A stretch of 41,627 bases of DNA from Phycisphaerales bacterium (GCA_016764895.1 JAESRA010000139.1:1-41627), one strand, 5' to 3'; counted from the stretch's first letter, positions 24,819 to 35,016 are shown. Made by a program: numbers and translations. Notes: generated by a model not told the origin, from the letters alone.

Positions 24819-25987
24819 TATGATCGCCTTCTCAGGGTTGGGACAAGCCGGATACCGAAGTGGATCAGCATACCGAGTGTTGCAACCGTGCATGAGATGT
24901 ATGGGATCATCCATCCCGGGTTCTGAACAACCTGCAACACGGTGCCCGCGTCATCACGCAGGAATGATGCTTGGTAGAAAGTTTCACCCGCATGACGCAG
25001 CGGGTGGTTCATATAGATCAACACATCACGGTCAACATTCCGCCCCTCATCAACCAATCGGACATCGCTTGAGTAGTTGCGGGCCATCTGTGTCCCTGTA
25101 AACAAGTCGTGTTTAAAATCCACCAAGTGGAGCGAATACGGCTTGTAAGTCCGCGCAAAGCGGAGAGCAATCCAGTATGTACGACCATCGACAACAACCA
25201 TCTGTGGCTGGTCCACATAGACCGAAAGCAAATAAGACCCGATCCGCTGCTCCCCATTCATGAGAGTGACATACGCCGACGGGGCATCAACTGTTGCCCC
25301 GTCGACCCCGTTGGCCCTAGGAAGTGGCAACGCGGCGAGTTCTCGGGCGATCCCGGTGTCGGCAAGGCCTTTGCGAGACTCGGGTGCCTGCATCGGGCCG
25401 AGCATCTGCGAGTTGGGCATCCACTCAGTCACTTGAATCGTAAACGGAATGAGCTCGTTGGAAATCGTGGTGTCCGTTTCGATAAGCTGCTCAGGAACAA
25501 TAACGACAAGGTCATCAACCGGGTCCGACTGATCGACGATCGCGATCTCCGATGACCGGATATCCTCGATAAAGTTGATCGTTTCGCCCTCGCGAATAGT
25601 CATGTTGCCTTCTTTGGCAGCAAACCCGGTGACAAATTCGCCAACAAGCAGAAGGATGACGCCAAGGTGTGTGAGGATAATCCCAATCCGTTTCTTGCGA
25701 AACTTAAAGCGGACGGCATGGGCGGCGAGGAGATTAATAAACATCGCTATGCCCAAAGTGAGACCGCCCGGAAACCAGATGGCCCCGGGGATGGTGGCCA
25801 GTTCTTTGGGCACAAATATTTGGAGTTCAATCAAGACCACAAGAGATCGGAAATACTGATCAACAACGGTCCAAATCCCGGTGTGGACCTGCACCAGTGT
25901 GCCCGCAAAGACCAGGAAGATCGAGAGCGCAAAGATCACGACGGTCAGTCGGAGCGAAGCCAACGGCTTAAGTATTTTGCGAAACAT
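24818..25987 (-). CDS. resB: ResB/Ccs1 cytochrome c biogenesis protein
   Basis: 389 residues. Membrane helices near residues 12-35, 75-95 and 100-120, then a large periplasmic domain (to about 350) with PFTIQVTEW, the IRSSEIAIVD strand and MNHPLRHAGETFYQASF, and a last helix near 358-378. The L-x-G-V-I-L-L-L-V-G-E helix and the H-P-L-R-H-x-G-x-x-F-Y-Q segment are family hallmarks. ResB forms the System II heme-ligation complex with CcsA. The start shares a base with the stop of the lipoprotein gene and the stop shares a base with the ccsA start (TAATG at both joints), a sign of tight translational coupling of all three. Confidence 0.9.
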   Translation of the reverse strand: MFRKILKPLASLRLTVVIFALSIFLVFAGTLVQVHTGIWTVVDQYFRSLVVLIELQIFVPKELATIPGAIWFPGGLTLGIAMFINLLAAHAVRFKFRKKRIGIILTHLGVILLLVGEFVTGFAAKEGNMTIREGETINFIEDIRSSEIAIVDQSDPVDDLVVIVPEQLIETDTTISNELIPFTIQVTEWMPNSQMLGPMQAPESRKGLADTGIARELAALPLPRANGVDGATVDAPSAYVTLMNGEQRIGSYLLSVYVDQPQMVVVDGRTYWIALRFARTYKPYSLHLVDFKHDLFTGTQMARNYSSDVRLVDEGRNVDRDVLIYMNHPLRHAGETFYQASFLRDDAGTVLQVVQNPGWMIPYISCTVATLGMLIHFGIRLVPTLRRRS

Positions 25988-27087
25988 TATGGTGTCCCTG
26001 CCTTCCCGAGGCCTTGTGCATTGATAAAGGCCTCAAACCGCTGAAGCTCGGCCTCTACAGCAGCCACCGAACCCGTCAGCTTGAAAAATAAAGTTTGACC
26101 ACCAACGGGAACAATGCCCGCCGCCATTCGGCCCGAATCATCCGGGGCGGTAAGATCAACAAGTACCCCACCATTGCCTAAATCTTTTACGCCTTGAGGA
26201 TCAATCGATTCCACAGGAGGCAAGCCCAGTTGACCCCGCCACCGATTGATGTTGCCCAGCGGGCCTCCGCCATCACCAGACAGTGATGTCAGCGTAATCC
26301 TGGCCCCGCTCTGGGAAAGATAAGAAGCCATCAGGATGGTCGAAGCGTTCTCCTCGGCCACCCATTGGGCGGGAACTTCCCACGAACTCGTTGACGCAGC
26401 ACTTTCCACCGGCTCAGAAGCGGGTTCTGGAGTGGATAAAGATTCGCCATGATCATGATCAGCATCATGATCGTGATCGTCCGCTTGGTCATGGATGTGG
26501 AGACTAGCGGAGAATGCAATCAGATCGGCCTTCACTTGCTCAACCACATCGGCAGGCCCCATTGCCTTGGCAAACCAGGTTTGCCCGTCACCCACATTGA
26601 TAATCGAGCCGATCAAACGGATGGTTTCCCCGGCGAGATCCACGATGATCACATCAACACCTTCGATATGCGAAATATCCTCGTTCAAACCCTGCTCATC
26701 AACCGGATCGAGACCAATCTGCCCTCTCCAGCGATTGACATTGGCGATGAGCCCGCCGACATCCCCAGGAAATGCGGTGATCGCGATCTCTTGGCCATTG
26801 GAGGCCCTGAAAGTGGTGATGCGCATCGAACTGGTTGTTTCAACCTCTGTCCAGGAAAGCGGCACCTTCCAGATCACCCCAAGGGATTCTGTCTGGGCTG
26901 GCTGCTTCTGCTCGACTATCGGCACAGAAGAACCGTCGAACTCACGATCCACCCGATATGAGTGGATCTCGGCACGATCGCAACCCGCAAGAAACGCCAA
27001 CTGTCCAAGCCCCCCCATTACAACGCCACATGCGAGCATGCTTGACTTGAGATCGCCTGGCAACCGCAACATCATTCGCTGATTCAT
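25987..27087 (-). CDS. Lipoprotein with tandem NRWRGQ domain and His-rich linker
   Basis: I choose MNQRMMLRL (366 residues), AAAGG 9 bases upstream. A lipobox (FLAGC) marks it as a lipoprotein. Two copies of the same domain follow: the first contains ITAFPGDVGG and NVNRWRGQIGLDPV, the second LTSLSGDGGG and NINRWRGQLGLPPV, each starting with W-x-V-P-x-x-W. Between them lies HIHDQADDHDHDADHDHGE, a likely metal-binding stretch. I know the single domain as an uncharacterised protein often found near cytochrome biogenesis genes in the Planctomycetes-Verrucomicrobia group; the function is not known to me. First gene of the operon with resB and ccsA. A role in metal or heme delivery on the periplasmic side is possible, not shown. 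Confidence 0.75.
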   Translation of the reverse strand: MNQRMMLRLPGDLKSSMLACGVVMGGLGQLAFLAGCDRAEIHSYRVDREFDGSSVPIVEQKQPAQTESLGVIWKVPLSWTEVETTSSMRITTFRASNGQEIAITAFPGDVGGLIANVNRWRGQIGLDPVDEQGLNEDISHIEGVDVIIVDLAGETIRLIGSIINVGDGQTWFAKAMGPADVVEQVKADLIAFSASLHIHDQADDHDHDADHDHGESLSTPEPASEPVESAASTSSWEVPAQWVAEENASTILMASYLSQSGARITLTSLSGDGGGPLGNINRWRGQLGLPPVESIDPQGVKDLGNGGVLVDLTAPDDSGRMAAGIVPVGGQTLFFKLTGSVAAVEAELQRFEAFINAQGLGKAGTP

Positions 27088-27284
27088 GGAAAGAACCTTT
27101 CCTGTATCAACCTCTTTGCGCAACGGTCAAAATTGTCCAAAGAAATTGAACTCAATCCTATCAATTATCATCTGCGATTTCCACGAATTACGACAAGAAC
27201 TGACACAATCGCAAATCAAACTTGCTCAGAAAGGGCCTATGCCAATGCGTCGAAAATACCGCTCGCGTTTCAATGCTAAAGAAG

Positions 27285-28521
27285 GGAATCTCTGAATAAT
27301 CGCACAACTCCCACCGATTTTATCCGTACCGTCTCATGACCCAAGTTTTCATCTTGACTCAGGAGATTGACCATGCCAATACGAAAGAATGCACCGATGG
27401 GGTTTGCTGATATCGTTCTCGAAGACCTGGGCTCTTCGCGCACCTCCAAACTCCTGTCCAGGCTCGACGCCGCGACGCCTTGGGACACACTCGCCCATCC
27501 GATCAAACAACTCCCCGAGTACAAATCACACGGCGCAGGCAGGCCGCCTTTGGGGGGTGGGAGCCGGTGATGATGCTCAAGCCAAGTGGTTCAATCTCTC
27601 AGACCCAGGGCTCGAAGAAGCACTCCTGGATCGCATCAGCTTCGGCAAGTTCGTCGGCTTATCCTTCACCGATTCCACACCCGACGAGATCGCCTTCGTC
27701 AAGTTTCGCAAGCGGTTCCGCGAATCCAGGCTCGACGACTACCTCTTCCAATCCGTCGTCAAACACCTTGATTCTAAGGGTTTTCTCGTGCGCGAAGGCA
27801 CGATGGTCGATGCGACAATCATCGAGCAATCGACTGGCGCAAAGAACGACGACAGCGAAAACACCCGCGATCAAGACGCAAGCTTCACCAAAAAGCACGG
27901 CAAGACGCATCACGGCTACAAAGCACACATCGCCTGCGATCTCTCGGGTGTGATCACCGAGTACAAAGTGACGACGGCCAAGGTGCATGATTCAAAGTGC
28001 ATCGACGAACTCGTTGAAGACGAAGAAGAAATCGTCTACGCCGACAGCGCGTACTCGTCGAAGGATCGACGCGCGTCGTTGCGCGAGCGTGGCGTGATCG
28101 ATGCGATTGTCTATAAAAGGACACGCGGGCAGAAGGATATCTACGATTGGCAGGACCGGTGGAATGTGCTTGTTTCGAAGGCTCGATCGAAGGTGGAGCA
28201 TCCGTTTGCGATGATGAAGCACCAGCTCGGATATCGCAAGGTGCGCTACCGCGGCCTGGAAAGAAACGCATTCGATGTGTGCTTGATGTTGATGGCGTGC
28301 AACTTGAAACGAAGCGTATGGCTTGGGCAGAAATGTGTGGAACCTGTACCAAGGAAGGTGTGATGTGCGCGGTGGCTGCGCGCTGATCGAGGCCAGAAAG
28401 CTTGAATCAAGCGGATTCGGTTCTCGAAAGCGTGACTTTAAGAGATCAAGCGTGGAACTCTTGCAACGATACTCGATTTCGAGTAGAATTAGGCGAGAGC
28501 CTTTGATTGGTCAGAGACTCC
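27285..28521 (+). mobile_element. IS5-family insertion sequence, decayed
   Basis: Candidate ends are GGAATCTCTGAATAATC (27285-27301) and, inverted, GGAGTCTCTGACCAATC (28505-28521), which agree at 14 of 17 positions. The span of 1237 bases is typical for the IS5 group, and it encloses a transposase of that group. I see no target duplication next to these ends, so the exact borders are uncertain. Its transposase reading frame is broken. It separates the cytochrome region from the accessory region and abuts a truncated NTPase gene. Confidence 0.65.
27367..28363 (+). pseudogene. IS5-family transposase, two frameshifts
   Basis: The N-terminal part (MPIRKNAPMGF... to GRPP) is in the frame of 27367. 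The next piece (FGGWEPVMML) is in another frame, and from AKWFNLSDPGLEEALLDRISF to the end the frame of 27389-28363 continues. So two frame changes are needed: one at the run of six G near 27552-27557, the other near 27579 where a few residues expected between MMLK and AKWF are missing. The rest is intact: DDE-type residues in TMVDATIIEQ, YADSAY and KARSKVEHPFAMMK-type E, plus the HHGYKAHIACD region. The first shift could be a programmed frameshift site; the second, with missing sequence, points to decay. Confidence 0.8.
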
Positions 28522-28776
28522 AATAGCTTCTATTTGAACAGATCCCCCACGATTCCAACAAGCATCATAAAGTGATGCCAAAAACACTGTCTTCCCCGCT
28601 TGAGTTCGCCCAAGGATAACTATGCGATCTCGCTTGACCTGTTTATTCAATACGGGAGACGAAACGATTTCGCTGGCAACTGGACTTTCAGTATCAGTTG
28701 GCAAATCTGTCCCCGCCATGCTATCTTCCATCTCAACTCCCTCATGGCCATGAAAATCCATTCGCTCGATTGCCAT
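28489..28776 (-). pseudogene. Truncated P-loop NTPase, N-terminal fragment
   Basis: The piece starts at MAIERMDFHG (a TTG at 28809 is also possible) and has 95 residues. After an acidic, low-complexity head it contains RIVILGRTQAGKTVFLASLY, a good Walker A of the GTPase-like type, and then stops after about 30 residues. The stop lies just past the proposed right end of the IS5 element, so the last residues (GVSDQSKALA) are probably encoded by the IS and the rest of the gene is lost. I see no continuation left of the IS. It resembles NTPases of defence or prophage regions but is too short to place. Confidence 0.55.
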
Positions 28777-28944
28777 ATGTACATATTGTATCAAGGCCTG
28801 CCCTAGCAATTAATGCCACAACCTCATTTCTCTTCAAATTAGCAGAGGCTTTAGACTTTCCGTATCCACATCATTTGCAGAGCAACCGCAAATATTGAGA
28901 AATTTATTCTTTGCGTATCTGATCCCATTCGCCCGTTTCCACCC

Positions 28945-29035
28945 TCTAGCGGGTCAAAATACGGGTCAGAGCGGGTCAAGCCCAATTCCTTCTATACCGA
29001 GTATCCATCAAAAAACGCCACTGGTGCATTACCAA
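28945..29035. repeat. Direct repeat copy A, left of the helicase gene
   Basis: TCTAGCGGGTCAAAATACGG and the following bases match copy B (35017-35108): 36 of 39 bases in the first block, a diverged middle of equal length, then a perfect 21-base block starting CCATCAAAAAACGCC. It contains three RCGGGTCA octamers with starts spaced 12 and 10 bases. The 21-base block is the T-run arm of the tRNA-type terminator seen intact in copy B. This repeat fills most of the 305-base gap 28777-29081; nothing else is visible there. Confidence 0.8.
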
Positions 29036-29081
29036 GGGTATATTTTTGTTGAGAACGGTTGCAGATATACTTCCTGGAAAT

Positions 29082-32000
29082 TCACTTTGATTTTTTGAAC
29101 GTGTCAATGCATCTTTCGAAATAACCCCGAGTATCCTCTGCCAGTCCCCCTAACCCAATCAAGCGAGCTATTTCTCGTGCCGGATCTTCGCTTGTAACCA
29201 ATCCGGGATTGTCAGAAATCAAACCTAAAATTTCTGCTTGAGGTATATCTCGTGGCCCCCTATCTGGATTAGATCGATACGGGATTACTGATTGATAAGA
29301 AACAGCAGCCCAAATAAAGATGCTTCCGTTTTCCTTATGACGTTCATTTTTACCAAGGCATTGAATTACTCGTTCTTGGATACGACGACCAGCACGCTGC
29401 CAACCATGCCGACGGGCAATGGCTCTATAGAGAAGAGTATCACGAATAGGGCCTTGCTCCTGAACAACCTCAGTCACAAGAGCCTTGAGTGTCTGTGTAT
29501 ATCCCCATTCAAAGAATTGATCTGGATCAAGATCTAGTTCACTTGATTGAGTTAACTCTTCACCATCTGCAATGGGCTCAACACTATGGCCAGATCCGAA
29601 CTGCTCCGAAACTTGCCCTGGCAAACTCGATGTTTCGATATCCGCCGTAATACCACTGGAATCCTGCTCAGCAGCATCTTCAGGATTATCGTCAGCAGAA
29701 GTTACTTCAGAATCTGAGGCTGGTTCTTCACATTCGACTTTGACTCGGCTCTCCTCAAGAAGAGTCTTCAGATTGTCATCAATCCGTTCCATTGCCTGAT
29801 CAGGTCGCATGAACCAATCTGTTGACCATATGCGAAGAATTTCCCACCCTAGATTTCTCAGAACACCTTCTCTGATTTCATCCCGATCACGAGCAGTCGC
29901 CGAACTATGGTATGTTGCCCCATCACACTCAATACCAGCAAGGAATGCACCCGCATGATCTGGATGAACCACAGCTAGGTCAATCCGATACCCAGACACG
30001 CCGATTTGAGTTCGAACCTCCCAACCCAAAGAACGAAGAGATTCAGCAACAGATTCTTCGAACGGACTCTCTGCAGGACCAAGAGATCCTTCATCCATAG
30101 CAGGGAGTGCGATGGAACCTCGCTGTGCATAATCAAGATAGTTCTTCAGATGTAAAACCCCCAAGCCCTTGCCACGGTTGGTGTCAATATCTTCTGCCAA
30201 AATGGATGAAAACACATGAAACTCAGACTTGGCACGAGTAACAGCAACATTGAGCCGCTTCTCTCCGCCGTCTCTATTGATGGCCCCAAAATCCATCTTG
30301 AGTTTTCCAGCGATATCGCGTCCAAATGTTATTGAAAAGATCATGACATCACGCTCGTCACCTTGAATATTCTCAAGGTTCTTCACAATGACAGGCTCTT
30401 CCCGTTCATCATCAAAGAACCATTCCAACTCTGGCGATTTTCTGCGTACCGTATCGAGAAGGTCAAGTATCAACTCTTGCTGAGGTGCATTGAAAGTGAT
30501 TACCCCAAGTGTTTTCCGGATCGCCTCATCAAGTTTTATCCAATCCTTGAGTCTCTTTGTGATGAACTCGACAATAGCTTTAGCCTCAATTTCATTCGTT
30601 CGGCCTGACCCTCGTGCATAGATGCCTGAAACCTTATGGAACTGGACGGCGTCTGATGCTGTCCTCGGGGAAGGAAAGGTAACGAGTCGCTCACCGTAAT
30701 AGTGGTGATTCGAGAATACAATCAGAGCCTCGTCACGACTTCTGTAATGCCAATTGAGTTGATGCAGTGGAAGCCCTGCGGCTGTCGCCTCATCCAGAAT
30801 ACTGGACAAATCCCGCTCATGGAACGCTGTTTCATTATCTTCTTCATCATCTGTTCGCCCAAAGAAATTAGTAGGTGGCAACTGCTTCGGATCTCCAACA
30901 ATGATTGATTGCTTGCTTCGTGCAATTGCACCAACAGCATCCCAAGTCGTGATCTGTGATGCTTCATCGAAAATCACCATATCAAATATCGCATGATCTG
31001 CCGGAAGATACTGTGCTACAGACAATGGAGACATGAGAACGCATGGGGTTAGTTGGGTGAATGTAGTAGGCATACCCTCAATGAGCTCTCGAATGGATGT
31101 GCGTGGCCGTTGCAGCCCGAGTTGATGACGAAGCATTCCCAACTCTGATTTCCTTGGGACGCCATCACGAGTCGGCAATCCATGTGAAATCGCATGGCGA
31201 ACCTGGCTTGCTGCAAGCTTTTGCACGGAGCAAATCAATTCCCTGAATCGTTCAATCTGATCTTCTTGCTCCCAATGCACGAAGCTGCGAAGTCGAGGTT
31301 TCTCGTCAATAGCTAAGGGGAGCCACCAGCTAAAGTAGGAAGCACTGAACTCCTTACCTGAATCCTGAACAAGCCCGGCAGTAAGAGCCTCTGTAAGTGA
31401 ATCCAAGCCACGAGCTTTCGCTTCTTTTTTTACTTCCGACCACTTTACCCAGTCCTGAAGCCGGTTTGAGTTTGTTTTTATATCTGAAAGAAGTTGAATG
31501 ACTCTCTGAAGAGAAGACGCTTGAATCGGCCCGCCTGATTTTGCGACAAAAGATTTCCCAGCCTGATCAAAGCTTGCCTTAGCCAATCGAAGATCTGTTG
31601 CCGATTTTGCTAGTTCAGATGAATCCCCGCCCAACATTGCCACAGTTTCAAAGTCTACAAGATGATCACTGGTGACTTTGGCAAGTCTTTCGATTTCTGC
31701 TATCGACTTTCTCAAGTCCAATGCTTTATCCAAATATTCACGCATGTCTTTAAAATTGCTTTGCACTCCCTCAAAATTCGGAAGACATGACAGCGGACTG
31801 GCTGAAATAGTACCATAAGTTTCTTGCAAGTCCCTCAATAAAGGTATCTCACTATCAGGATCAACCGAACCGTCAGCAGCATAACTCTGGAGTAGTTTTT
31901 TTACTCGCATTTTTCCCAACAATGAAAATGGCCATAGCTTCGCATTCTGCTGCCGCCAGTCTCGATCGATTTCATCGAGTGGGATCCGTGAAAACTCTTT

Positions 32001-34910
32001 TTCTTTATAGCTTGCTGTAAGTTGGGAGTGCAACTTGCGGAATGTGCCGACTGATTGCTCAAGATCATCAATCCCTGAAACAACAGCTTCAAACTCCCCC
32101 CTCAGTGCAACACGATAATCATTTTTAGCTATACCGCCAACTGATTTGGCGAAATGCATGAGAGCTGTAAGACGAGAATTTGAAATCAGCTCATCTGGTG
32201 TCAGCCCTATCGATTTCTCAAGCGCATGACACGCACTCACTAAGTTCTTGGTTTCTACATCAAATGACTCCGCACATTCAAGAAGTTCCGCTTGCCATGC
32301 AAAAGACCACTCTGTTTTATCTACGCCATCAAGAGCGGTGCAATCGGAAATCGACGAGTGTGTCAATCCCATGCGTTCTGCTAACGCTACCAAAGAAGAG
32401 AAACTCTTCTCATCATGAGCATTCACGCCTGCAAACGATAACTCGAAAACTGCTTCTGATCCTGACAAAGACCCAATTGCGTCGAAGACACTGTACCCGT
32501 GACTGCCCTTCTCGTGCAGTTCATGTACATACTCGTTCAACTTGTCACGCTTTATTTTCAAATCTTCAGTCAGTCGAATCCATTCCTCGTCTGTATTCTC
32601 TGCCGCACGATCCCATGCTTGACCTAGCTGGGCAATTACCGATTTTCGATCTGTTTTGTTTGAATGAAGTTCAAGGCAAGCGTCAGCCAGGCCATAGGCT
32701 TTGAGCCTTCGATACACAACATCGAGTGCGGCCGATTTTTCAGCGACAAATAGAACTGTTTTTCCATGAGCCAAACAATGAGCGATCATATTGGCAATGG
32801 TCTGACTCTTGCCCGTACCTGGAGGGCCGATGATAACAAAATCCTTGCCCGCTTGAGCCGCAACAACTGCAGCAAGCTGTGAGCTATCCGCTGGTAGTGG
32901 CGTGTAAACACTGCTCGGACTGATTCTTTCGTCGATATCACGGGGCTCAGGAAAATCATCCCCACCATTTTGAAATCGCTCAGTTGGATTCTCAAGTAAA
33001 TGCCTGACTAATCGATTCGTTTTCAAGCTATCGGTGCGATCTACAAGGTCTTTCCACATCAAATATTTTGCGAATGAGAATGTGGAAATTGAAATATCTT
33101 GAACGACTTCAAACCCCGGAACCTCCCGCACAGCTTGCTGCATGATTTCGAAAATCAGTTTGATGTCTAGACCAGATTGATCCGTTGAAAGATCCCCACG
33201 AAGAGCAGGTATCATCAGCCCAAAATCTCGTTCAAGCATCTCAAGAAGCGTTTGATTAAAACGAACTTCATCTTCGTGATGCGAAATGTAGTAGCTCGAT
33301 TGAGCTGATCTACGACTCAGCTTTATTGGCAAAAGAAGTAGTGGAGCCCGATAGACTCGCTCCTCCTTATCTGATTTCTTCCATCGCAAAAAACCTACTG
33401 CCATAAACAGAGTGTTTGTCCCGCCTTCTGACATGTCGCTCTTTGCTTTTCGATACAGCGTAGTCAATCTTGACTTCGTTTCTTTCCCTGTTTGAATAGC
33501 ACACAACTGCCCTTTTTCAAACGCACTTGCAGCGAAGTCGCTCTGTATATCACGCCCCGTTTGTTGTCGATAAAGTTTGGGATCACGATTCCCAACAGGG
33601 TTTTCATCTTTGAGTGATATCACACGAAATCTCTTTCCGTCCGCTAGGGCATCTTCAAGAGATGGGACATCTGCACAGACAAAGCCGAGGGTTTGACGAG
33701 TATCAGAAAAATTCAGTAGCCGATTTCTCAGAGACAGATCAAGCAATTTCTTTTGCCATCGTTCCAAACGACCAGATGGATCAGTAGGGAGTTCTTCAGC
33801 AATGTCTGCTGGCAACATGTCAAAACTTGGGAGCTTTGGTAATGAGGCAGGAGTGACAGTGTCATCAACGGAATCCTTTGTAGCTGTGTTTGCTTGATGG
33901 CTTGCGAGCGGCCTAATTCCAGCAGAACGAGCACGCGCGATATCAATAGCCATCCGAAAATCATGCTCTCTATCTTCAGATAACTGAGCTTTTCCACTCG
34001 CTTTAGCCTGTTCAAATCCCACCACAGGACGCTGAGTTAAAAGCGTCGTCTCTAATGTCAAAAACTCTCTCGAATTGATCGCCTTTCGAATTTCAGTAAC
34101 ATCTGACTCAACGGTCATCGGGAATGTTTTTTCTACAAGCCAAACTCCTACAAACGCATGATCCTTTGTAAAAACAATAGCTGGATTGAGTTTTACTGCT
34201 TCGAATGCTGCCGCCAAGAATAATGCTGAATCTAAACAGGTAGCGAGCCCTGTGTCAGCGATAAGACCTGGGTCACGAATCTTCTGGCCTTGCTTTTCAA
34301 ATGAGCGAGGCGGCTGGGCGTATGAAAGCCCCATCCCACTTACAGCAGACCAAATCGCTGCTGCGAGCATGTATGCTCTACGAGGGTCGCCGGATTGGTA
34401 TCCGTTCAATGCACCGCTATGGCCATCTCGCTCAAGCAATCTTGATGCTTCTTTCAATATGAGAGCCGTTTGCACATGATTAGGCGATACAAATGCAGCC
34501 AAAATCTGTGACATCTCAGCAGAGCCGCCCCATTCATCACGAGCCAATAGTTCAATCGGAACTACTCGTTCATTGAGCAACTCGTCTTCAGAATACAAAC
34601 AAAAAGTAAGCTGACCATGCTCTGCCTCATTGAGCCCATCAAGTACACTGAAGTCTAGTGTTACTTGGAGATCACCAAGTTGAATATCCTCGCCAGCCGG
34701 TATCCGATCAATTGTCCATTCTTTCGATTTACAGAAAGCGGGCTGAGGCTTCATCGTCAGCTTCAGTTTCTTGAACTCTTGCTCAGTCTCATTGAGGATT
34801 GAAATCCGCTTGATGATCGGGACCGCATTCTGAGCGGCTGCGAATGTCGTCCTCGATACCGCATTGATATCGAGCTTTGGAAACTTTGGTGTTTCAAGGT
34901 CTTCAGTCAT
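29082..34910 (-). CDS. DUF4011-SF1 helicase-Vsr-like nuclease-DUF3320 protein
   Basis: 1942 residues. Order of domains: beta-rich head; transglutaminase-like segment (TCLDSALFLAAAFEAV near 223, TKDHAF); DUF4011 (RLERWQKKLLDLSLRNRLLN near 378); split SF1 helicase with Walker A GPPGTGKS near 694, a long coiled-coil insertion (about 820-1180), Walker B IFDEAS near 1313, GDPKQLPP and VAVTRAK near 1553; an MTES_1575/Vsr-like nuclease with D and E-C-D-G near 1640-1660 (YRIDLAV, GIECDGATYH, RIWSTDWF); DUF3320 (about 1797-1900). All motifs look intact. Proteins of this composition occur in defence islands; I recall one being named Hhe in a large defence screen. It probably unwinds and cuts foreign DNA. 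It stands alone between two direct repeats. The ribosome binding site is weak (GGGATAGGC). Confidence 0.9.
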   Translation of the reverse strand: MTEDLETPKFPKLDINAVSRTTFAAAQNAVPIIKRISILNETEQEFKKLKLTMKPQPAFCKSKEWTIDRIPAGEDIQLGDLQVTLDFSVLDGLNEAEHGQLTFCLYSEDELLNERVVPIELLARDEWGGSAEMSQILAAFVSPNHVQTALILKEASRLLERDGHSGALNGYQSGDPRRAYMLAAAIWSAVSGMGLSYAQPPRSFEKQGQKIRDPGLIADTGLATCLDSALFLAAAFEAVKLNPAIVFTKDHAFVGVWLVEKTFPMTVESDVTEIRKAINSREFLTLETTLLTQRPVVGFEQAKASGKAQLSEDREHDFRMAIDIARARSAGIRPLASHQANTATKDSVDDTVTPASLPKLPSFDMLPADIAEELPTDPSGRLERWQKKLLDLSLRNRLLNFSDTRQTLGFVCADVPSLEDALADGKRFRVISLKDENPVGNRDPKLYRQQTGRDIQSDFAASAFEKGQLCAIQTGKETKSRLTTLYRKAKSDMSEGGTNTLFMAVGFLRWKKSDKEERVYRAPLLLLPIKLSRRSAQSSYYISHHEDEVRFNQTLLEMLERDFGLMIPALRGDLSTDQSGLDIKLIFEIMQQAVREVPGFEVVQDISISTFSFAKYLMWKDLVDRTDSLKTNRLVRHLLENPTERFQNGGDDFPEPRDIDERISPSSVYTPLPADSSQLAAVVAAQAGKDFVIIGPPGTGKSQTIANMIAHCLAHGKTVLFVAEKSAALDVVYRRLKAYGLADACLELHSNKTDRKSVIAQLGQAWDRAAENTDEEWIRLTEDLKIKRDKLNEYVHELHEKGSHGYSVFDAIGSLSGSEAVFELSFAGVNAHDEKSFSSLVALAERMGLTHSSISDCTALDGVDKTEWSFAWQAELLECAESFDVETKNLVSACHALEKSIGLTPDELISNSRLTALMHFAKSVGGIAKNDYRVALRGEFEAVVSGIDDLEQSVGTFRKLHSQLTASYKEKEFSRIPLDEIDRDWRQQNAKLWPFSLLGKMRVKKLLQSYAADGSVDPDSEIPLLRDLQETYGTISASPLSCLPNFEGVQSNFKDMREYLDKALDLRKSIAEIERLAKVTSDHLVDFETVAMLGGDSSELAKSATDLRLAKASFDQAGKSFVAKSGGPIQASSLQRVIQLLSDIKTNSNRLQDWVKWSEVKKEAKARGLDSLTEALTAGLVQDSGKEFSASYFSWWLPLAIDEKPRLRSFVHWEQEDQIERFRELICSVQKLAASQVRHAISHGLPTRDGVPRKSELGMLRHQLGLQRPRTSIRELIEGMPTTFTQLTPCVLMSPLSVAQYLPADHAIFDMVIFDEASQITTWDAVGAIARSKQSIIVGDPKQLPPTNFFGRTDDEEDNETAFHERDLSSILDEATAAGLPLHQLNWHYRSRDEALIVFSNHHYYGERLVTFPSPRTASDAVQFHKVSGIYARGSGRTNEIEAKAIVEFITKRLKDWIKLDEAIRKTLGVITFNAPQQELILDLLDTVRRKSPELEWFFDDEREEPVIVKNLENIQGDERDVMIFSITFGRDIAGKLKMDFGAINRDGGEKRLNVAVTRAKSEFHVFSSILAEDIDTNRGKGLGVLHLKNYLDYAQRGSIALPAMDEGSLGPAESPFEESVAESLRSLGWEVRTQIGVSGYRIDLAVVHPDHAGAFLAGIECDGATYHSSATARDRDEIREGVLRNLGWEILRIWSTDWFMRPDQAMERIDDNLKTLLEESRVKVECEEPASDSEVTSADDNPEDAAEQDSSGITADIETSSLPGQVSEQFGSGHSVEPIADGEELTQSSELDLDPDQFFEWGYTQTLKALVTEVVQEQGPIRDTLLYRAIARRHGWQRAGRRIQERVIQCLGKNERHKENGSIFIWAAVSYQSVIPYRSNPDRGPRDIPQAEILGLISDNPGLVTSEDPAREIARLIGLGGLAEDTRGYFERCIDTFKKSK

Positions 34911-35016
34911 GCCTATCCCATCTAGGAACCACAGACATTACCCTGGATCCCTGAAATGATTATATACAATCCGACATTGATTCCCAAACACATCCCCAAT
35001 TGCATCAATCATCGCA

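Noticed and set aside
27276-27284. CTAA target duplication for the IS5 element
   Set aside because: CTAA occurs left of the element but no matching copy is found at the right end.
27659-28352. - strand ORFs inside the transposase (109, 132 aa)
   Set aside because: Shadows of the IS5 transposase frame, no recognisable domains.
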